Positions 18,692-30,990 of a stretch of 64,000 nucleotides of DNA are shown here, one piece after another. This DNA comes from Enterococcaceae bacterium (lineage in GTDB: Bacteria > Bacillota > Bacilli > Lactobacillales > Enterococcaceae). Under the pieces are notes generated by a model. It saw nothing but the letters and a program-made list of their open reading frames with translations, ran no database searches and had not been told where the DNA came from. The position numbers and the translations under genes are program-made. Numbering within the stretch: the first letter of the stretch is position 1; each line of letters begins with the position of its first letter. The stretch is from contig JALCOL010000003.1 of the NCBI GenBank assembly GCA_022649665.1, positions 186,001-250,000 on the forward strand. The letters run 5' to 3'.

Positions 18692-19771
18692 ATGAAAGAA
18701 TTAAAAGTAAACATCCCGCAACACGCCTACACGATCACGATCGACCGCGGTGCCTTGAAAAATTCCGGTGCTTGGCTGGAAAAAATTTTCACTCCGCGCA
18801 AATTGATGATCGTGACGGATGATATCGTTGATTCGCTGTATTCCAAAACGCTCATCAATGCTCTAGAAGGACATGGTTTTGAGCTGTTCAAGACCGTGAT
18901 CCCGAATGGCGAACGCTCGAAATCGCTCGCTGAAGCGGAAAAGTTATACGACGCGCTGGCTGACGCGGAATTTACACGGACGGACAGTGTCGTTGCTCTG
19001 GGCGGCGGAGTCGTCGGCGACTTGGCAGCATTTGCAGCTTCGACCTTTATGCGCGGCATTTCGTTCGTCCAGATCCCGACCACGCTCTTAGCGCAAGTCG
19101 ACTCGAGCATCGGCGGCAAGACCGCGGTCAACACGACGCGGGCGAAAAATCTAGTCGGCACTTTTGCGCAGCCGTGCGGCGTTTTGATCGATCCCGAAGT
19201 ATTGCAGACACTTGAGATGCGCCACGTCCGCGAAGGGATCGCGGAGATCGTGAAATGTGCCGCGATCGCTGACGCAAGTCTTTGGCAGGAACTGGCGGAG
19301 CTGAAAGACGAAGAGGATCTGCTGGCACATTGCGAGTCAGTGATCTTAGCGTGTTTGGAAGTCAAACGCAAAGTCGTCGAAGAAGATGTCTTTGATAACG
19401 GCCAGCGCTTGATCTTGAATTTCGGCCATACGATCGGACACGCTATCGAAAATACATTCGGCTACGGCGTGATCACGCACGGCGAAGGAGTCGCGCTTGG
19501 AATGGTCCAATTGACACGGATCGCCGAAGAAAAAGGGTTGACACCTGCCGGAACGACGGAAAAAATCATTCAAATGCTGGAAAAATTCCATTTGCCAAGC
19601 AAACTTCCCGAATGGCCGGAAGAACAGCTGTATCACGCGCTGACCCATGATAAAAAAGCGCGCGGCCGCATGATCAAGATCATTACATTGAAAAAAATCG
19701 GCGAAGCAGAAATCACTGTGATCCCGGTAGAAGAGATGCGCGATTACTTGAAAGAGGAGGCGATCCAATGA
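18692..19771 (+). CDS. aroB: 3-dehydroquinate synthase
   Basis: 359 residues, with the NAD site [23 protein letters not shown] and the metal-binding HGEGVALGM region. Converts DAHP to 3-dehydroquinate. The start is taken as ATG 18692, ten bases after AAGGAG; an in-frame TTG at 18686 is too close to that site. It overlaps aroC by four bases. Confidence 0.94.
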   Translation: MKELKVNIPQHAYTITIDRGALKNSGAWLEKIFTPRKLMIVTDDIVDSLYSKTLINALEGHGFELFKTVIPNGERSKSLAEAEKLYDALADAEFTRTDSVVALGGGVVGDLAAFAASTFMRGISFVQIPTTLLAQVDSSIGGKTAVNTTRAKNLVGTFAQPCGVLIDPEVLQTLEMRHVREGIAEIVKCAAIADASLWQELAELKDEEDLLAHCESVILACLEVKRKVVEEDVFDNGQRLILNFGHTIGHAIENTFGYGVITHGEGVALGMVQLTRIAEEKGLTPAGTTEKIIQMLEKFHLPSKLPEWPEEQLYHALTHDKKARGRMIKIITLKKIGEAEITVIPVEEMRDYLKEEAIQ

Positions 19772-20934
19772 CATTGCGATTACTAACAGCCGGCGAATCT
19801 CACGGACCAGAGCTTACGGCGATCATCGAGGGGCTGCCAGCCGGGATGCCGCTTGCAGCAGCAGACATCGACCGCGAATTGGCGCGCCGCCAAAAAGGCT
19901 ACGGCCGCGGCGGCCGAATGAAGATCGAAACTGATCAAGTCAAGATCACTTCAGGAGTCCGCCACGGACTGACTCTCGGCTCACCGGTGACGCTGGTCGT
20001 AGAGAACCACGACTGGAAAAACTGGGAAAAGGTCATGAACGCTGCTCCAAATCCAGAAGGAGCTGCTAAACGCCGGATCACTCATCCGCGGCCGGGACAT
20101 GCTGATCTGGTCGGCGGAATGAAATATGATTTCGCAGATCTTCGAAACGTTTTGGAACGCTCAAGTGCCCGCGAGACGACAATGCGCGTCGCCGTTGGTG
20201 CAGTCGCCAAAAAAATGCTGCACGAATTAGGGATCGAAACTGCAGCACTCGTGACCTCGCTCGGCGGAGTCGCAGCAAGTGTTCCGGAACGGCCGCTCGC
20301 CGAGATCCAGCAGCTGACTGAAGAGTCCGCAGTCCGAGTGGCGGATCCCGAGGCCGAAGAAGCGATGATCGGCGCGATTGATGCGGCGAAAAAAGCGGGC
20401 GACACTTTGGGCGGCACGATCCGCGTGATCGTTGAAAACTTGCCGGCCGGTCTCGGCTCCTATGTCGAATGGGACCGCAAACTCGATGCGCGTTTAGCGA
20501 TGGCAGTCATCAGCATCAATGCATTCAAGGCCGTTTCTTTCGGCGAAGGAAACCAGTTAGGCGAGCTGCCAGGCTCATTAGTCCAAGATGAGATCGTTTG
20601 GGACAAAACACACGGCTACTCGCGAAAAACGAATCATCTCGGCGGGATGGAAGGCGGAATGACGAGCGGCATGCCGCTCGTCATCAATGGAGTGATGAAG
20701 CCGATCCCCACGCTTTATAAACCGCTCGATACGGTCGATATCGAAACAAAAGAAGTCTATCAGGCAACCGTCGAACGTTCTGACACGACTGCTGTCCCAG
20801 CGGCAGCGGTCGTGATGGAAAATGTTGTTGCAACGGAGCTGGCCAAAGTATTGAGTGAACAGTTTTCAGCAGATAGCTTTGAACGCCTGAAGCGCGAAGT
20901 GGCTGCTTACCGCATGACACTTCAAAATTGGTAG
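19768..20934 (+). CDS. aroC: Chorismate synthase
   Basis: 388 residues beginning [24 protein letters not shown], the family signature. It uses reduced FMN to convert EPSP to chorismate. The start overlaps the aroB stop (ATGA), indicating translational coupling. Confidence 0.95.
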   Translation: MTLRLLTAGESHGPELTAIIEGLPAGMPLAAADIDRELARRQKGYGRGGRMKIETDQVKITSGVRHGLTLGSPVTLVVENHDWKNWEKVMNAAPNPEGAAKRRITHPRPGHADLVGGMKYDFADLRNVLERSSARETTMRVAVGAVAKKMLHELGIETAALVTSLGGVAASVPERPLAEIQQLTEESAVRVADPEAEEAMIGAIDAAKKAGDTLGGTIRVIVENLPAGLGSYVEWDRKLDARLAMAVISINAFKAVSFGEGNQLGELPGSLVQDEIVWDKTHGYSRKTNHLGGMEGGMTSGMPLVINGVMKPIPTLYKPLDTVDIETKEVYQATVERSDTTAVPAAAVVMENVVATELAKVLSEQFSADSFERLKREVAAYRMTLQNW

Positions 20935-20949
20935 AGAGGAACGACTTAT

Positions 20950-22056
20950 TTGGAAAAAATACTAATCATCGGCTTGGGATTGATTGGCGGCTCGCTTGCC
21001 CTGAATATCAAAGAAAATACAAACGATGAAGTGCTCGGTTTCGATGCGGATCCGAAGCACCGCCAAGAAGCAGAAAAGCGTCAGTTAACTGACCAGATCG
21101 TTGATGATTATCAGCAGGCAGCCAAAAGCGCCGATGTGATCATTTTAGCGGTTCCTGTCCAAGCCGCGCTCCAGCTTTTGGATGAACTCGCTCAAGTACC
21201 GCTGAAACAGCGGGTGATCATTACCGATACCGGCAGTACGAAGCAAACCGTGATGGCGAAAGCTGCTGCACTGCCAACTCTTGAAGCAAATTTTATTGGC
21301 GGCCATCCGATGGCTGGATCGCATAAATCCGGCCCGGACGCTGCCAGAAGCGATCTCTTTGAAAATGCTTATTATTTTTTGACGCCCGCACCGACCGCTT
21401 CGCCCGAGAAAATCGAACGGCTCAAAAAATTATTAGCCGCGACCGACAGCAAGTTCATCGTAGCTGCTGCTAAAGACCATGATGAAGTCACTAGTAATTT
21501 GAGCCATATTCCGCATATCATGGCAGCCGGACTGGTCAACCAAACGCGCCGTTTTTCTGAAAACTATCCTGAGATCACGCGCTTGGCGGCCGGCGGATTC
21601 AAGGACATTACCCGGATCGCCTCCTCCGACCCGGTCATGTGGACGGATATCCTGCTGACGAACCGCGAAGCGATCCATGAGCAGTTGACAGATTGGCAGG
21701 AAGTATTGGCAAAGATCCAAAAATGGCTCGAAACGCGCGATCAGGAAAAGATCCTGCAATTTTTTGAGGGAGCAAAGGCGACTCGCGATACTTTGCCGAA
21801 AAAAGCACCAGGCGTTTTGCCAAGCTTTTACGATTTGTTCGTCGATATCCCGGATCGCGCCGGTTCGATCAGCGACGTCACCCTGCTTTTAGCGAAGGCC
21901 GATTTGTCGCTGGTCAATATCCGGATCCTCGAAACACGCGAAGAGATCAACGGGATCCTGCATTTGACTTTTCGTTCGCAAAGCGATCAGCAAAAAGCCG
22001 AGCGGGCGCTTCGCGAACATGGTTTTTCAGTCAAAGAAAATGTGACGGACGAATAG
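20950..22056 (+). CDS. tyrA: Prephenate dehydrogenase with ACT domain
   Basis: 368 residues. NAD-binding GLGLIGGSLA at the N-terminus, the dehydrogenase region with GGHPMAGSHKSG, and a C-terminal ACT domain starting near DLFVDIPDRAGSISDV. Oxidises prephenate to 4-hydroxyphenylpyruvate for tyrosine; the ACT domain suggests feedback control by Tyr. The start is TTG 20950 after GAGAGGA. It has no fused chorismate mutase. Confidence 0.93.
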   Translation: MEKILIIGLGLIGGSLALNIKENTNDEVLGFDADPKHRQEAEKRQLTDQIVDDYQQAAKSADVIILAVPVQAALQLLDELAQVPLKQRVIITDTGSTKQTVMAKAAALPTLEANFIGGHPMAGSHKSGPDAARSDLFENAYYFLTPAPTASPEKIERLKKLLAATDSKFIVAAAKDHDEVTSNLSHIPHIMAAGLVNQTRRFSENYPEITRLAAGGFKDITRIASSDPVMWTDILLTNREAIHEQLTDWQEVLAKIQKWLETRDQEKILQFFEGAKATRDTLPKKAPGVLPSFYDLFVDIPDRAGSISDVTLLLAKADLSLVNIRILETREEINGILHLTFRSQSDQQKAERALREHGFSVKENVTDE

Positions 22057-24713
<2,657 letters not shown>

Positions 24714-24723
24714 AAATTAATTT

Positions 24724-24763
24724 AGCAAACCTCAATTTTATATAGATTGTTGTTTGCTTTTTT
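24724..24763 (+). terminator. Intrinsic terminator of the aro operon
   Basis: AGCAAAC (24724-24730) pairs with GTTTGCT (24752-24758) with inner CAAT/ATTG pairing, followed by six T residues. Confidence 0.75.
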
Positions 24764-24810
24764 GTTAGAATGGATTAGGAAATCGTTATCACTATTATAG
24801 ACAGCGTTTA

Positions 24811-24824
24811 TGCAAGCGCTTCGT
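24811..24824 (+). promoter_or_regulatory. Possible cre site before the dehydratase-like gene
   Basis: TGCAAGCGCTTCGT resembles the CcpA cre core (TGNAAGCGNTT) but departs at its last positions. It lies just after a possible -10 (TATTAT or TATAGA near 24795). Weak evidence. Confidence 0.3.
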
Positions 24825-24874
24825 TTCGAATGGCACACGTTTTTGCCCGAATACGGATTTGGGAGATAGAGAAT

Positions 24875-26050
24875 ATGAAAATTAAAACAGAGCTTCCAGA
24901 AATTTTTGAAGGATTTGGCGAGGCGCGGCAGGCAGGCTTTATGAAAGTCAAAGAGTTCAAAGAACAAGGGACGCCGGTGGTCGGCGTATACTGCACCTTC
25001 ATGCCCGAAGAGGTCGTCATGGCGGCCGGCGCGATCCAGATCAGCCTTTGTTCCACTTCAGACGAAACGATCACCGCTGCCGAAGAAGATTTGCCGCGTA
25101 ATTTATGTCCATTGATCAAATCGAGCTACGGCTTCGGCAAAACCGATAAATGCCCCTACTTTTATTTTTCTGATCTCGTCGTCGGTGAAACGACTTGCGA
25201 TGGCAAGAAAAAAATGTATGAGTATATGAGCGACTTTAAAGATGTCTATTTGATGAATCTGCCGAATACCCGCCAGACACCGATGAGCATGGAACTTTGG
25301 AAGCAGGAGATCATTGCCTTCAAAGAAAAATTGGAAGACTATTTAGGGGTCGAGATCACGGAAGAGGCGCTCCGCCAAGCAATCGAACTCAAAAACCGCG
25401 AACGCCAAGCTCGCAAAGATTTTTACGGCTTAGGCAAACAAAATCCGGCGATCATCAAAGGCTCCGAGATCTTTAAAGTGATGTATGGCGCCAATTATAC
25501 GTTTGACAAACAGGAGCTGATCGCGACTCTTGAAAATGCGACTGCGGAAGTCAAAGAGCGTGCGCAAAAGCAAGCACCGGCGAAAACCCGCAAACCGCGG
25601 ATCCTGGTGACTGGTTCACCGATCGGCGGGGTCACCGAAAAAGTGATCCGTGCGATCGAAGAAAACGGCGGCGAGATCGTTGGTTTCGAGAACTGCACGG
25701 TCGCCAAAGCCAATGAACAGCTGGTCGATGAGAATGAGCCTGACGTTTTCCAAGCGCTAGCGGAAAAATATTTGAATATCGGCTGTGCGTGCATGTCGAA
25801 CAATACGACGCGCTTCGATTTGATCTCGCAAATGATCGACGACTATCAAGCAGACGGCGTTCTTGATATGGTCTTGCAATTCTGCACGCCATTTTCGATT
25901 GAATCGCTGAAGATGAAGCACTTCTGCCAAGAAGAGAAGCATACGCCGTATATCTACTTGGAGACCGACTATTCAACGGCTGATTTGGGGCAGATCAATA
26001 CGCGCGTCGCAGCCTTTATCGAAATGCTCCAAGGAGGAAGTGGAAAATAA
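24875..26050 (+). CDS. 2-hydroxyacyl-CoA dehydratase/double-cubane-cluster family protein
   Basis: 391 residues of the HgdB/FldB-like superfamily, nearest in layout to YjiM and double-cubane cluster proteins. Ten Cys are present (40, 59, 78, 93, 108, 274, 304, 306, 337, 351); 40, 78, 108, 274, 306 and 337 sit in conserved-looking contexts and could bind Fe-S clusters. The start ATG 24875 follows GGGAGA by eight bases. The next gene is its activator-type ATPase, directly adjoining. True acyl-CoA dehydratases have two such subunits; here there is only one, which favours the single-subunit double-cubane reductases. The substrate is unknown. Molybdenum genes follow in the same direction. Confidence 0.8.
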   Translation: MKIKTELPEIFEGFGEARQAGFMKVKEFKEQGTPVVGVYCTFMPEEVVMAAGAIQISLCSTSDETITAAEEDLPRNLCPLIKSSYGFGKTDKCPYFYFSDLVVGETTCDGKKKMYEYMSDFKDVYLMNLPNTRQTPMSMELWKQEIIAFKEKLEDYLGVEITEEALRQAIELKNRERQARKDFYGLGKQNPAIIKGSEIFKVMYGANYTFDKQELIATLENATAEVKERAQKQAPAKTRKPRILVTGSPIGGVTEKVIRAIEENGGEIVGFENCTVAKANEQLVDENEPDVFQALAEKYLNIGCACMSNNTTRFDLISQMIDDYQADGVLDMVLQFCTPFSIESLKMKHFCQEEKHTPYIYLETDYSTADLGQINTRVAAFIEMLQGGSGK

Positions 26051-26815
26051 ATGCGGGTGATCGGCATGGATTCCGGTTCAACCACGACGAAAGCCGTCGT
26101 TTTTAGTGATGGGAAACTTTTAGATAAGTACTTGCGCTTGACCGCCGGGGCGCCGAAAGCGGCGATGGAAGAAATCCTCGCAAAATTCGATTACGATCCG
26201 GATCGCGATTTGGTCGTTTCGACCGGTTACGGGCGCAAGCTGCTCGCAAGCGATCGCTCAGTGACCGAGATCACCTGCCACAGCCGCGGGGCGCGCTTTT
26301 TATGTCCGGAAGTCCGCAGTATTATCGATATCGGCGGCCAAGACAGCAAAACGATCTGTCTTTCCCCGAACGGCGACATCGAAGAATTCAATATGAATGA
26401 CAAATGTGCGGCGGGGACCGGACGCTTTGTCGAAGTGATGATGCGGGTCTTAGGTGAAGAGCTGCCCGAGCTCGATGAATTTATCCAAGGCGCTTCCCCG
26501 GTCAAGATCAACAGTATGTGCACGGTTTTTGCCGAAACAGAAGTGATCTCGCTGATCGCTCAAGGCGCTCTAAAACAAGACGTGGCGCTTGGCGTATTGC
26601 AATCGATCGCCGAACGCGTCGCCAATCAATTTTTCAAAACACAGCCGTCAGCCGCCGGAAAAGTATTCTTCTCTGGGGGACTTTCGCAAAGTATTCGTAT
26701 TAAAGAAATCTTGTCCGAGGCGATCGGCCGCCCGGTCGAAACCGATCCGCTTGCCCAATATACAGGTGCGATCGGCGCCGCCGTCATCGGAACAGAAATG
26801 CAGAAAAAAGGATGA
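26051..26815 (+). CDS. BadF/BcrA-type activator ATPase (YjiL-like)
   Basis: 254 residues. ASKHA-fold ATPase with GMDSGSTTTKAV and DIGGQDSK phosphate loops. The two Cys expected to bind a bridging [4Fe-4S] cluster at the dimer interface are C119 (NDKCAAGTGRF) and C157 (INSMCTVFAETE). Relatives use ATP hydrolysis to push a low-potential electron into their partner protein, here the preceding gene, with no gap between them. Confidence 0.88.
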   Translation: MRVIGMDSGSTTTKAVVFSDGKLLDKYLRLTAGAPKAAMEEILAKFDYDPDRDLVVSTGYGRKLLASDRSVTEITCHSRGARFLCPEVRSIIDIGGQDSKTICLSPNGDIEEFNMNDKCAAGTGRFVEVMMRVLGEELPELDEFIQGASPVKINSMCTVFAETEVISLIAQGALKQDVALGVLQSIAERVANQFFKTQPSAAGKVFFSGGLSQSIRIKEILSEAIGRPVETDPLAQYTGAIGAAVIGTEMQKKG

Positions 26816-26822
26816 ACACAAA

Positions 26823-27806
26823 ATGAAAGAAATCAGAACAGAAGATGCAGTTGGTTTGGCACTTGCTCATGATCATACCCAGATCATTAAAGGAGTGAAA
26901 AAGGGGCCGGCCTTTAAAAAAGGGCATATCGTCACCAAAGAAGATATCCCGGTGCTGCTTTCGATGGGGAAAGAACATCTCTATGTTTGGGAAGAAGAAG
27001 AAGGCATGATCCATGAAAATGAAGCAGCCCAGATCCTTTACCAAATGAGTGCTGGCAGTGATCCGTTGTTCAAAGCAAGCGACGTTTCTGAAGGAAAGAT
27101 CGAAGTGATCGCACAAGCAGACGGCGTGCTGCATGTCGATATCGAGCGCCTTCTCGAAGTCAATCTCTTCGGTGAAATGATGATCGCAACGAAAAAAAGC
27201 TTCACGCCGGTGAAAAAAGGCGACAAGCTGGCCGGGATGCGGATCATCCCGCTGACGATCGAACAAGAGAAAATGGCGCAGATCCAAAAACAGATCGGCG
27301 ACAAACCGCTGCTTTCGCTGGACGTGATTAAGCCGAAAAAAGTCGGTGTGATCAATACCGGCAGTGAAGTTTTAAAAGGCCGGATCAAAGATGAATTCAC
27401 GCCGGTCCTAAAAGAAAAGCTCGCCGCATTCGGTTCAACGATCGCTTTTCACGAAGTATATGGTGACGAACCGAGTGATGTTACGGCGGCGATCCAAAAA
27501 ATGATCGCTGAAGGTGCTGAAATGGTCTTAGTGACTGGCGGGATGAGTGTGGATCCGGATGATAAGACGCCGCTTGCGATCAAACAAACCGGTGCTGAGA
27601 TCGTGACATACGGCACCCCGGTTCTGCCGGGAGCGATGCTGATGCTCGCTTATTATGATGGCAAGCTGCCGGTGATGGGTCTGCCGGGTTCAGTGATGTT
27701 CGCGCCGAAAACGGTTTTTGATTTGATTTTGCCGCGGATTTTAGCCGGCGAAAAATTAACACCCCGTGATATCGCTGCATTAGGCCATGGCGGCCTTTTA
27801 GCATAA
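26823..27806 (+). CDS. MoeA-like molybdopterin-binding protein
   Basis: 327 residues, shorter than a standard MoeA (about 400). The C-terminal half has the MoCF fold: IKPKKVGVINTGSEV, LVTGGMSVDPDDKTP and LPVMGLPGSVMFAPKTVFD. Family members bind molybdopterin and help insert molybdenum, or act as cofactor handling proteins for molybdenum hydroxylases. The start is ATG 26823, seven bases after the ATPase stop. It is followed by molybdate transport genes. Whether it is a true molybdenumtransferase is uncertain because the usual N-terminal domains are reduced. Confidence 0.82.
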   Translation: MKEIRTEDAVGLALAHDHTQIIKGVKKGPAFKKGHIVTKEDIPVLLSMGKEHLYVWEEEEGMIHENEAAQILYQMSAGSDPLFKASDVSEGKIEVIAQADGVLHVDIERLLEVNLFGEMMIATKKSFTPVKKGDKLAGMRIIPLTIEQEKMAQIQKQIGDKPLLSLDVIKPKKVGVINTGSEVLKGRIKDEFTPVLKEKLAAFGSTIAFHEVYGDEPSDVTAAIQKMIAEGAEMVLVTGGMSVDPDDKTPLAIKQTGAEIVTYGTPVLPGAMLMLAYYDGKLPVMGLPGSVMFAPKTVFDLILPRILAGEKLTPRDIAALGHGGLLA

Positions 27807-27839
27807 AAAATGTTGGATCGAAAGGATGTTGTTTCAAAA

Positions 27840-28691
27840 ATGAAAAAATTTGTTAAACTTTTTGCCGTGCTCTCTCTTGCCTTGATTGCCCTATCAGCGT
27901 GCGGATCTTCTGATTCCGGGAAGTCTGCTGCAAGCTCTTCTACCAAAGCAAAAACAGAAAAGACCAGCAGTTCCGAAAAACATGATCCAGTTACTCTGAA
28001 CCTCGCCGCTGCAGCCAGCTTGAAGTATTCATTCGATGACAAATTGATCCCGATGTTCCAAAAAGCTTATCCGTGGATCACTGTCAAAGGAACGTATGAC
28101 AGCTCCGGTAAACTGCAAACACAGATCGAAGAAGGAATGGATGCGGATGTCTTCTTCTCCGCCGCTACGAAACAAATGACGGCACTGACAGATGCCAACT
28201 TGGTCGACAAAGATTCAGTCGTTGATCTTTTGGAAAACAAAGTCGTTTTGATCATCCCGAAAGACTCGAAAGAAGATATCAAATCATTCGATGATCTTTC
28301 AAAAGCAAATAAAGTCGCAGTTGGCGATCCAGCAAGTGTTCCAGCTGGACAATATGCTAAGGAAGCTTTGACCAGCATGAACTTGTGGGACGGTCTCCAA
28401 GACAAATTGAGCTTGGGAACGAACGTTACTGAAGTTTTGAACTGGGTGGCAGAAGGCAGTGCTGATGCCGGGGTCGTTTACGCGACCGATGCAGCGACGA
28501 TGAAAGACAAAGTCAAAGTGGTCGCAACTGCACCAGCCGATTCCCTGAAAACTCCTGTCGTTTATCCGATCGGCATCGTTACCGCTTCAAAACATAAAGA
28601 TGAAGCAAAATTATTGATCGATTATCTGCAAAAAGACGATGCAATGAAAGTCTTTGAAGACTACGGATTCAAATCGAATTTGAAAAAATAA
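27840..28691 (+). CDS. modA: Molybdate ABC transporter substrate-binding lipoprotein
   Basis: 283 residues. Signal peptide with lipobox LSAC, a Ser/Lys/Thr-rich linker, then a ModA-type periplasmic-binding fold (NLAAAASLKYSFDDKLIPMF). AAASL and the GSADAGVVYATDA region are typical oxyanion-site elements of ModA. The start is ATG 27840, about eleven bases after AAAGGATG. It binds molybdate (or tungstate) for the permease and ATPase downstream. Confidence 0.9.
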   Translation: MKKFVKLFAVLSLALIALSACGSSDSGKSAASSSTKAKTEKTSSSEKHDPVTLNLAAAASLKYSFDDKLIPMFQKAYPWITVKGTYDSSGKLQTQIEEGMDADVFFSAATKQMTALTDANLVDKDSVVDLLENKVVLIIPKDSKEDIKSFDDLSKANKVAVGDPASVPAGQYAKEALTSMNLWDGLQDKLSLGTNVTEVLNWVAEGSADAGVVYATDAATMKDKVKVVATAPADSLKTPVVYPIGIVTASKHKDEAKLLIDYLQKDDAMKVFEDYGFKSNLKK

Positions 28692-28708
28692 TGGTGGACG
28701 GCGAGAAG

Positions 28709-28749
28709 GCAGCACCGCGACTTGAAGAAAAGTCGCGGACTGCTTTTTT
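28709..28749 (+). terminator. Intra-operon terminator between modA and modB
   Basis: GCAG (28709-28712) with CTGC (28740-28743), and CCGCGACTT (28715-28723) with AAGTCGCGG (28730-28738), followed by six T residues. Position inside the operon suggests partial termination that gives more binding protein than permease, or protects the 3' end of the modA message. Confidence 0.75.
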
Positions 28750-28766
28750 GCTTGAAAGGAGTGCAC

Positions 28767-29447
28767 ATGACTTCGCACATGACATGGGAACCGCTGATCA
28801 TTTCTGCTAAAACCGCGATACTCAGTATTTTGGTCACGTTCTTCTTAGGACTTTTCATTGCCAAAAAAGTTGCCAGCATGAAGCATGAAAAAATAAAAAT
28901 GCTTTTAGACGGTGTTTTGACGCTGCCGCTCGTTTTGCCGCCGACCGTCGCCGGCTATTTCCTGCTGTATCTTTTTGGCGTCAGACGTCCGCTGGGCAAA
29001 TTTTTTATCGATTATTTTGGTTTTCGGATCGCTTTTTCTTGGAGCGCGACGGTTTTAGCCGCAGTCGTGATCGCTTTTCCGCTGATGTACCGCTCCGCGC
29101 GCGGTGCGTTTGAGCAAGTCGATCGCGATTTGATCGATGCCGGGCGCACGCTTGGTCTTTCGGAAAATAAAATATTTTGGCGGATCATCATGCCGGCTGC
29201 ACTTCCGGGCGTTGCCTCCGGCGGGGTGCTTTCTTTTGCCCGTGGCTTGGGCGAGTTCGGTGCGACCGCAATGATTGCCGGCAACATGGCGGGTAAAACA
29301 CAAACACTGCCGCTGGCGATCTATTCTGCTGTGGCAGGCGGCGACATGCGGACAGCCGGCAATTATGTCCTCGTGATCACATTGTTCTCGTTTATCGTCG
29401 TCGTGGCGCTGAACTGGTTTACCGCAAAAGATGAGTTGAAGGGGTGA
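28767..29447 (+). CDS. modB: Molybdate ABC transporter permease
   Basis: 226 residues with five to six hydrophobic segments and the permease EAA-type loop (DAGRTLGLSENKIFWRIIMP) followed by ARGLGEFGATAMIAGN, typical of ModB. The start is ATG 28767, five bases after AAGGAG. Forms the membrane channel for ModA-bound molybdate. Confidence 0.9.
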   Translation: MTSHMTWEPLIISAKTAILSILVTFFLGLFIAKKVASMKHEKIKMLLDGVLTLPLVLPPTVAGYFLLYLFGVRRPLGKFFIDYFGFRIAFSWSATVLAAVVIAFPLMYRSARGAFEQVDRDLIDAGRTLGLSENKIFWRIIMPAALPGVASGGVLSFARGLGEFGATAMIAGNMAGKTQTLPLAIYSAVAGGDMRTAGNYVLVITLFSFIVVVALNWFTAKDELKG

Positions 29448-29451
29448 GCCG

Positions 29452-30495
29452 ATGACATTGATCGTAAAAATAAAAAAGGATTTCAAAAATTTTCATTTGA
29501 ATGTCGATTTTTCAAATGAAGAAGGGCTTCTCGGAATTTTAGGAGCCTCGGGCTGCGGGAAAAGCATCACGCTCAAATGTATCGCCGGTTTGATCACGCC
29601 TGACACGGGCTATATCGAACTCGATGGACGCATCTTGTTCGACAGCGAAAAAAAAATCAACTTGAAGCCGCAAGAACGCAAAGTCGGCTACTTGTTCCAA
29701 AACTACGCGCTGTTTCCAAACATGACAGTTCGTGAAAACATCTTGATCGGCTATAATGGAGAAAACGCGGAGACCGAACTGGCAGAGCTCCTCGAGCGCT
29801 TTTCGATTCTCGAACTGGCGGACCGCTATCCGCGCCAGCTTTCCGGCGGTCAGCAGCAGCGCGCGGCTTTGGCACGGATCTTTGCCAATCATCCGCGTGC
29901 GCTCTTGCTTGACGAACCGTTTTCAGCACTCGATGAACATTTGCGCAGCGAATTGACGCTGGAGCTCAAAGAACATTTGGATGCCTATGAGGGAATGATC
30001 TTGATGGTCACACACAGCCGCAATGAGGTGTATGAACTCAGCCAGAATTTGATCGTGATGGACCGCGGCAAAGTCTTGATCCAAGAAGAAACCAAAACGC
30101 TCTTTTATGATCCGCAGCTTGTCAAGGCGGCGCGGCTGACCGGTTGTAAAAACATCTCGCGGATCGAAAAAATCGCAGGAAAACGCCTGCGTGCCCTTGA
30201 TTGGGGCGTGAATTTGACAGTTGATCGCCCAATTTCAGACGAGATCTGCGCGATCGGGATCCGGGCGCATGATTTTGGCGGTCCTTCTGCGCAAAACCGC
30301 ATCAATGTCTTTGCGATCGAAGCGGACTCGACGATCAATGAACCGTTTGAAATGAATTACGTCTGCAAAACCTCCGGTCCAAAAAAAGTCTGGTGGATGA
30401 TCGCCAAAAGGGAAATGCCGGAACGTCTGCCTGATAAATTATATGTTGATCCTGAAAAGATCCTGCTGTTAAGAGAAGAGGAGAATGAAAAATGA
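29452..30495 (+). CDS. modC: Molybdate ABC transporter ATP-binding protein
   Basis: 347 residues. Walker A GASGCGKS, signature LSGGQQQRAALARI, Walker B ALLLDEPFSALD. The C-terminal 115 residues form an accessory domain of the size expected for a TOBE-like domain, which in ModC proteins can bind molybdate. It overlaps mogA by four bases (ATGA). Confidence 0.9.
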   Translation: MTLIVKIKKDFKNFHLNVDFSNEEGLLGILGASGCGKSITLKCIAGLITPDTGYIELDGRILFDSEKKINLKPQERKVGYLFQNYALFPNMTVRENILIGYNGENAETELAELLERFSILELADRYPRQLSGGQQQRAALARIFANHPRALLLDEPFSALDEHLRSELTLELKEHLDAYEGMILMVTHSRNEVYELSQNLIVMDRGKVLIQEETKTLFYDPQLVKAARLTGCKNISRIEKIAGKRLRALDWGVNLTVDRPISDEICAIGIRAHDFGGPSAQNRINVFAIEADSTINEPFEMNYVCKTSGPKKVWWMIAKREMPERLPDKLYVDPEKILLLREEENEK

Positions 30496-30986
30496 CAAAA
30501 CCATACCGTGTTGCTGTGCTGACATTGAGCGACAAAGGCTCAAAAGGCCAGCGTGTCGATGTTTCGGGACCGACGATCAGCGAATTTTTGCAAATGGAAG
30601 GCTACGAGATCGTTGCCCAAAAAATTTTGCCGGATGAACAAGCACAAATTTCAGCGCAGCTGAAAGAATGGGCTGATGAAAATACTTGTGATTTGATCAT
30701 GACGACCGGCGGCACCGGTTTTTCACCGCGTGACGTAACCCCTGAGGCGACACTTGCGGTTGCTGAGAAAAATGTGCCCGGCATCGCTGAAGCGCTGCGC
30801 TACTATAGTCTGAAAATCACGCCGCGCGCGATGCTTTCGCGCGGAGTCGCGGCGATCCGGAAGAAAACCTTGATTGTGAATCTTCCCGGCAGCGCCAAAG
30901 CCGTCAGCGAATCTCTCGAGTGGATCACGCCGCAATTAGAACATGGTTTAGATATTTTAACCGGGGCGATGGGCGATCACGATTAA
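30492..30986 (+). CDS. mogA: MogA/MoaB-type molybdopterin adenylyltransferase
   Basis: 164 residues, one MoCF domain: VAVLTLSDKGSKGQ, TTGGTGFSPRDVTPEAT and VNLPGSAKAVSE. Adenylylates molybdopterin before metal insertion. Last gene of the molybdenum cluster; the start overlaps modC. No moaA-E genes lie in this window, so the rest of cofactor synthesis must be elsewhere if it exists. Confidence 0.88.
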   Translation: MTKPYRVAVLTLSDKGSKGQRVDVSGPTISEFLQMEGYEIVAQKILPDEQAQISAQLKEWADENTCDLIMTTGGTGFSPRDVTPEATLAVAEKNVPGIAEALRYYSLKITPRAMLSRGVAAIRKKTLIVNLPGSAKAVSESLEWITPQLEHGLDILTGAMGDHD

Positions 30987-30990
30987 CGAT

